DNA from: Actinomyces sp. oral taxon 897
GTDB lineage: Bacteria > Actinomycetota > Actinomycetes > Actinomycetales > Actinomycetaceae
DNA: 64,000 nt
Direction: 5' to 3'
Assembly: GCF_002999235.1 (NCBI RefSeq)
Contig: NZ_CP027236.1
Location: 2,480,001-2,544,000, forward strand
The notes under the pieces are model-generated. The model was not told the DNA's origin. It did no database searches and saw nothing but the letters and a program-made list of their open reading frames with translations. Of this stretch, positions 62,327 to 64,000 are shown one piece after another. Both the position numbers and the translations under genes were made by a program. How positions within the stretch are numbered: the first letter of the stretch is position 1; every line of letters starts with the position of its first letter.

Positions 62327-63005
62327 AGATCATTACGGTTCCGCCGTAGGCGTCGCGGGCTTTAAGTCGTGGGTACCAGTCCCAGGTAAACTCTTTCGCG
62401 GGACTGTGAAGAACGCATTGGTAGGCAGAGTAGGCAATGAGGTCGGCTACCTGTATCCATTGGCTGGTATGCGAATTGATAAAAAATGGATCTTCGATGA
62501 TGTTACGAGTTTTGAGATTCAGTGATCGATGTGCCGTGGTGTATCTACGGTCGCTGCCGTCTCCGTCCATAATGATTATGCCTACTGCGCCTCGAGCGTC
62601 TAGCCAGGAGTCTAGCATGTTAATGAGCTCACCGTATGCACGGAGCTTTTCGTGCTGGTAGTGACGACGGGTGCCGTACACGCTTGAGGCTATTGACCCA
62701 ATAGTCATCCAGGGCGACCCAGAAATAACTTCGATCATCTCGTCGACAACAAGGCGCCGATTGCGTTTTACGCGATTCCAAGAGACGTCGAGTGATGGAT
62801 TGCCTCGGCCGCCGACAAACTTAGTTGCGTGGAGCTCGTATCGTTTTGGAATCGCATATGCCTCTTCAAGGTGTTGACGTAGGGCCAGGAGGTCGCCGAG
62901 GGCCTCGTTCCAATGATAGGTTGGTACGGTGGTCCAACCGTATACGACAAGACCTGTGCTCTTTGCGCCCGAATCGTCGATGTAGATAAGTTCGGTCGTG
63001 GTCAT
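62325..63005 (-). CDS. DUF3800 protein, RNase H-like fold
   Basis: 226 residues. The protein opens ELIYIDDSGAKSTGL, the DUF3800 signature, followed by ELHATKFVGGRG, a GIIIMDGDGSDRR strand and IQVADLIAYSAYQ near the C-terminus. These supply the acidic residues (Asp pairs in YIDDSG, MDGDG, VADLI) of a probable RNase H-like nuclease. The family is common near phage, mobile or defence genes; the function is untested here. The ATG at 63005 has GAAAGGTGG upstream. Base composition is lower in GC than the neighbouring chromosomal genes, as is that of the divergent pseudogene, suggesting a shared acquired segment. Confidence 0.85.
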   Translation of the reverse strand: MTTTELIYIDDSGAKSTGLVVYGWTTVPTYHWNEALGDLLALRQHLEEAYAIPKRYELHATKFVGGRGNPSLDVSWNRVKRNRRLVVDEMIEVISGSPWMTIGSIASSVYGTRRHYQHEKLRAYGELINMLDSWLDARGAVGIIIMDGDGSDRRYTTAHRSLNLKTRNIIEDPFFINSHTSQWIQVADLIAYSAYQCVLHSPAKEFTWDWYPRLKARDAYGGTVMI

Positions 63006-63130
63006 GGTGTCCACCTTTCTATACGGGGTGCGCTACACTGCGGTGGTGCGGGCTGAAGCGGTTAACCTCCGTCCCGTGTGAGTAGGGGTGAGTGTGCTCG
63101 GCCTGCTTGGTGGGTTGTTCTGGAAGTATC

Positions 63131-63775
63131 ATGAGTAAGACTCAGTATAGCTTCATGACGAGTGCGCCTGCTTCCTCATCTCGACTCGTTGGCAAGTTTC
63201 GAGAAGGATTAGGTGACGGCGTGGGGAATATGGGACTTAGGTCCGATGCACTTGAGGCCTTACGGGTCCAATCCCGTAGGTCGAGACGAAAGGAGGCGGT
63301 GCAGGCGCCGCGTGCGCTTGTGCGTCAGGGCATAGCTAGGGGAGCTTGTCCTCGCGTTGTCAGGGTGCTGACTACTGGGAGAGATGTCGAGGCCCTGCTC
63401 AAGGTGTATCTTCTGCTGTGCCTGCGCGCCACGGCTTCACCGTGTACGGTGAAGTTCTCTGCCCGTGTTGCGGCGAAAGCTCTTGGATTAAGAGAAGAGG
63501 ACAGTAGGCGGCATTGGGTAGTCAGTGCGTATGAGCGTCTTGCAAGGTCTGGACCTGATCGAGAGGAAAGTGCGATCAGGAAAAGTCGGTGAAACCCTGA
63601 TGCAGGACCCTGAGATGGACGGGTCGTGGAAGGAGCCCCTCGCAGAACTATGTTTCCTTGCCGATTGAGTTCTATGCTGATTGAGTTCTATGGGCTCGGA
63701 AAGGTTGTCGTTCTGCCAGCGAGCTGGATCGCAGTCTACCCGGCGCGCCTAGAGTTGAGGGGCAGCGTCGAGTGA
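63131..63775 (+). pseudogene. winged-helix (replication-initiator-like) protein gene, frameshifted
   Basis: The first part (to the TGA at 63592) contains RDVEALLKVYLLLCLRA and SARVAAKALGL..RHWVVSAYERLARSG. The next frame continues without overlap as LIERKVRSGKVGETLMQDP and WKEPLAELCF. A third frame gives IEFYGLGKVVVLPASWIAVYPARLE, ending at the TGA 63773-63775. Joined, they resemble winged-helix proteins of the plasmid/phage type. Two lesions explain the breaks: one surplus base near 63555, and a 16-bp tandem duplication near 63663-63694 (gattgagttctatg repeated). It is AT-richer than the chromosome. Nothing suggests it is expressed intact. Confidence 0.7.
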
Positions 63776-64000
63776 GGTGGTACTTGTCCGTGTTACGGGC
63801 CTGCAGTCGTCTAGGACGGGAGTGGCGTGGTCCGGTACCGCACCCGGGTTGACGGGTCCCGTCGTCCAAGGCCACCGTTGCGAGCTGCGCTCGGGTGCGC
63901 GACATGGACATGCAGGGGCTACCGTCCTTGCCTTTGGAGGCTCAGGAGCTCTCCCACGTCAGCGTGCCCCCGGGCCCGCTTAGGTGGGAGTGCGGGCTCT
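63776..64000. other. window end, no gene seen
   Basis: 225 bases with no convincing reading frame and no recognisable repeat of the window's main families, apart from a single ggtacttgtccgtg-like word at about 63779. Confidence 0.4.

Overview
The window is high-GC DNA with long GTG/ATG-initiated genes on both strands, many apparently leaderless promoters, a NarL-class two-component pair, two cytoplasmic type I pullulanases and large Gly/Ala/Pro-rich insertions in otherwise conserved enzymes. Together these suggest a chromosomal segment of an actinobacterium, most likely Actinomyces or a close relative. The genus is an inference from style and gene content; no rRNA is present to confirm it.

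Layout. 0.6-3.3 kb: an LMW-PTP-like protein with an altered catalytic loop, an alpha/beta hydrolase, a 20-bp-phase repeat block and tRNA-Ser(CGA). 3.3-12 kb: tadA, then two FtsX-type ABC exporters (permease plus ATPase, both on the minus strand) bracketing a plus-strand histidine kinase/response regulator pair. 12.4-21.2 kb: upp, a degenerate CRISPR-like repeat block, hrpB, a TetR regulator and the first pullulanase. 21.2-24 kb: a repeat-rich non-coding kilobase containing a 131-bp MITE, an orphan vsr gene and a glutamine amidotransferase.

24-33 kb is an accessory island. It holds a low-GC membrane-protein gene, a decayed IS630-type element, and a two-gene DUF1156 methylase plus DUF499 ATPase module. 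The methylase is interrupted at a nine-G tract, and the ATPase carries an N-terminal HEPN-like RX4H motif. A toxin-remnant/immunity-like pair follows. 33-42.7 kb is mostly chromosomal: an M50 peptidase, an SPFH protein with a ribbon-helix-helix partner, and a very large Lhr helicase. 42.7-48.3 kb is a second island: an orphan CRISPR array with 37-bp repeats, then an AAA+ ATPase and a subtilisin-like protease resembling the IetAS antiviral pair. 48.4-64 kb: a second MITE copy, a divergent TetR/MFS efflux pair, the second pullulanase, an NAD(P)-binding protein, a GalT/HIT-like protein, an SF1 helicase-like protein with an altered Walker A motif, a VanZ-like membrane protein, a purine phosphoribosyltransferase, a DUF3800 protein and a frameshifted winged-helix gene.

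The most unusual feature is the intergenic DNA. One repeat type consists of tandem arrays with a 20-22 bp period, close to two helical turns; one 20-bp family and one 22-bp family each occur at two distant loci. A second type consists of weakly conserved ~28-30 bp repeats spaced about 61 bp apart at four loci, which is the spacing of type I-E CRISPR arrays. Neither type is explained by the coding genes. Together with two defence-like modules, an orphan array and an orphan vsr, they make the window look like a chromosome that has repeatedly gained and lost mobile and defence DNA.
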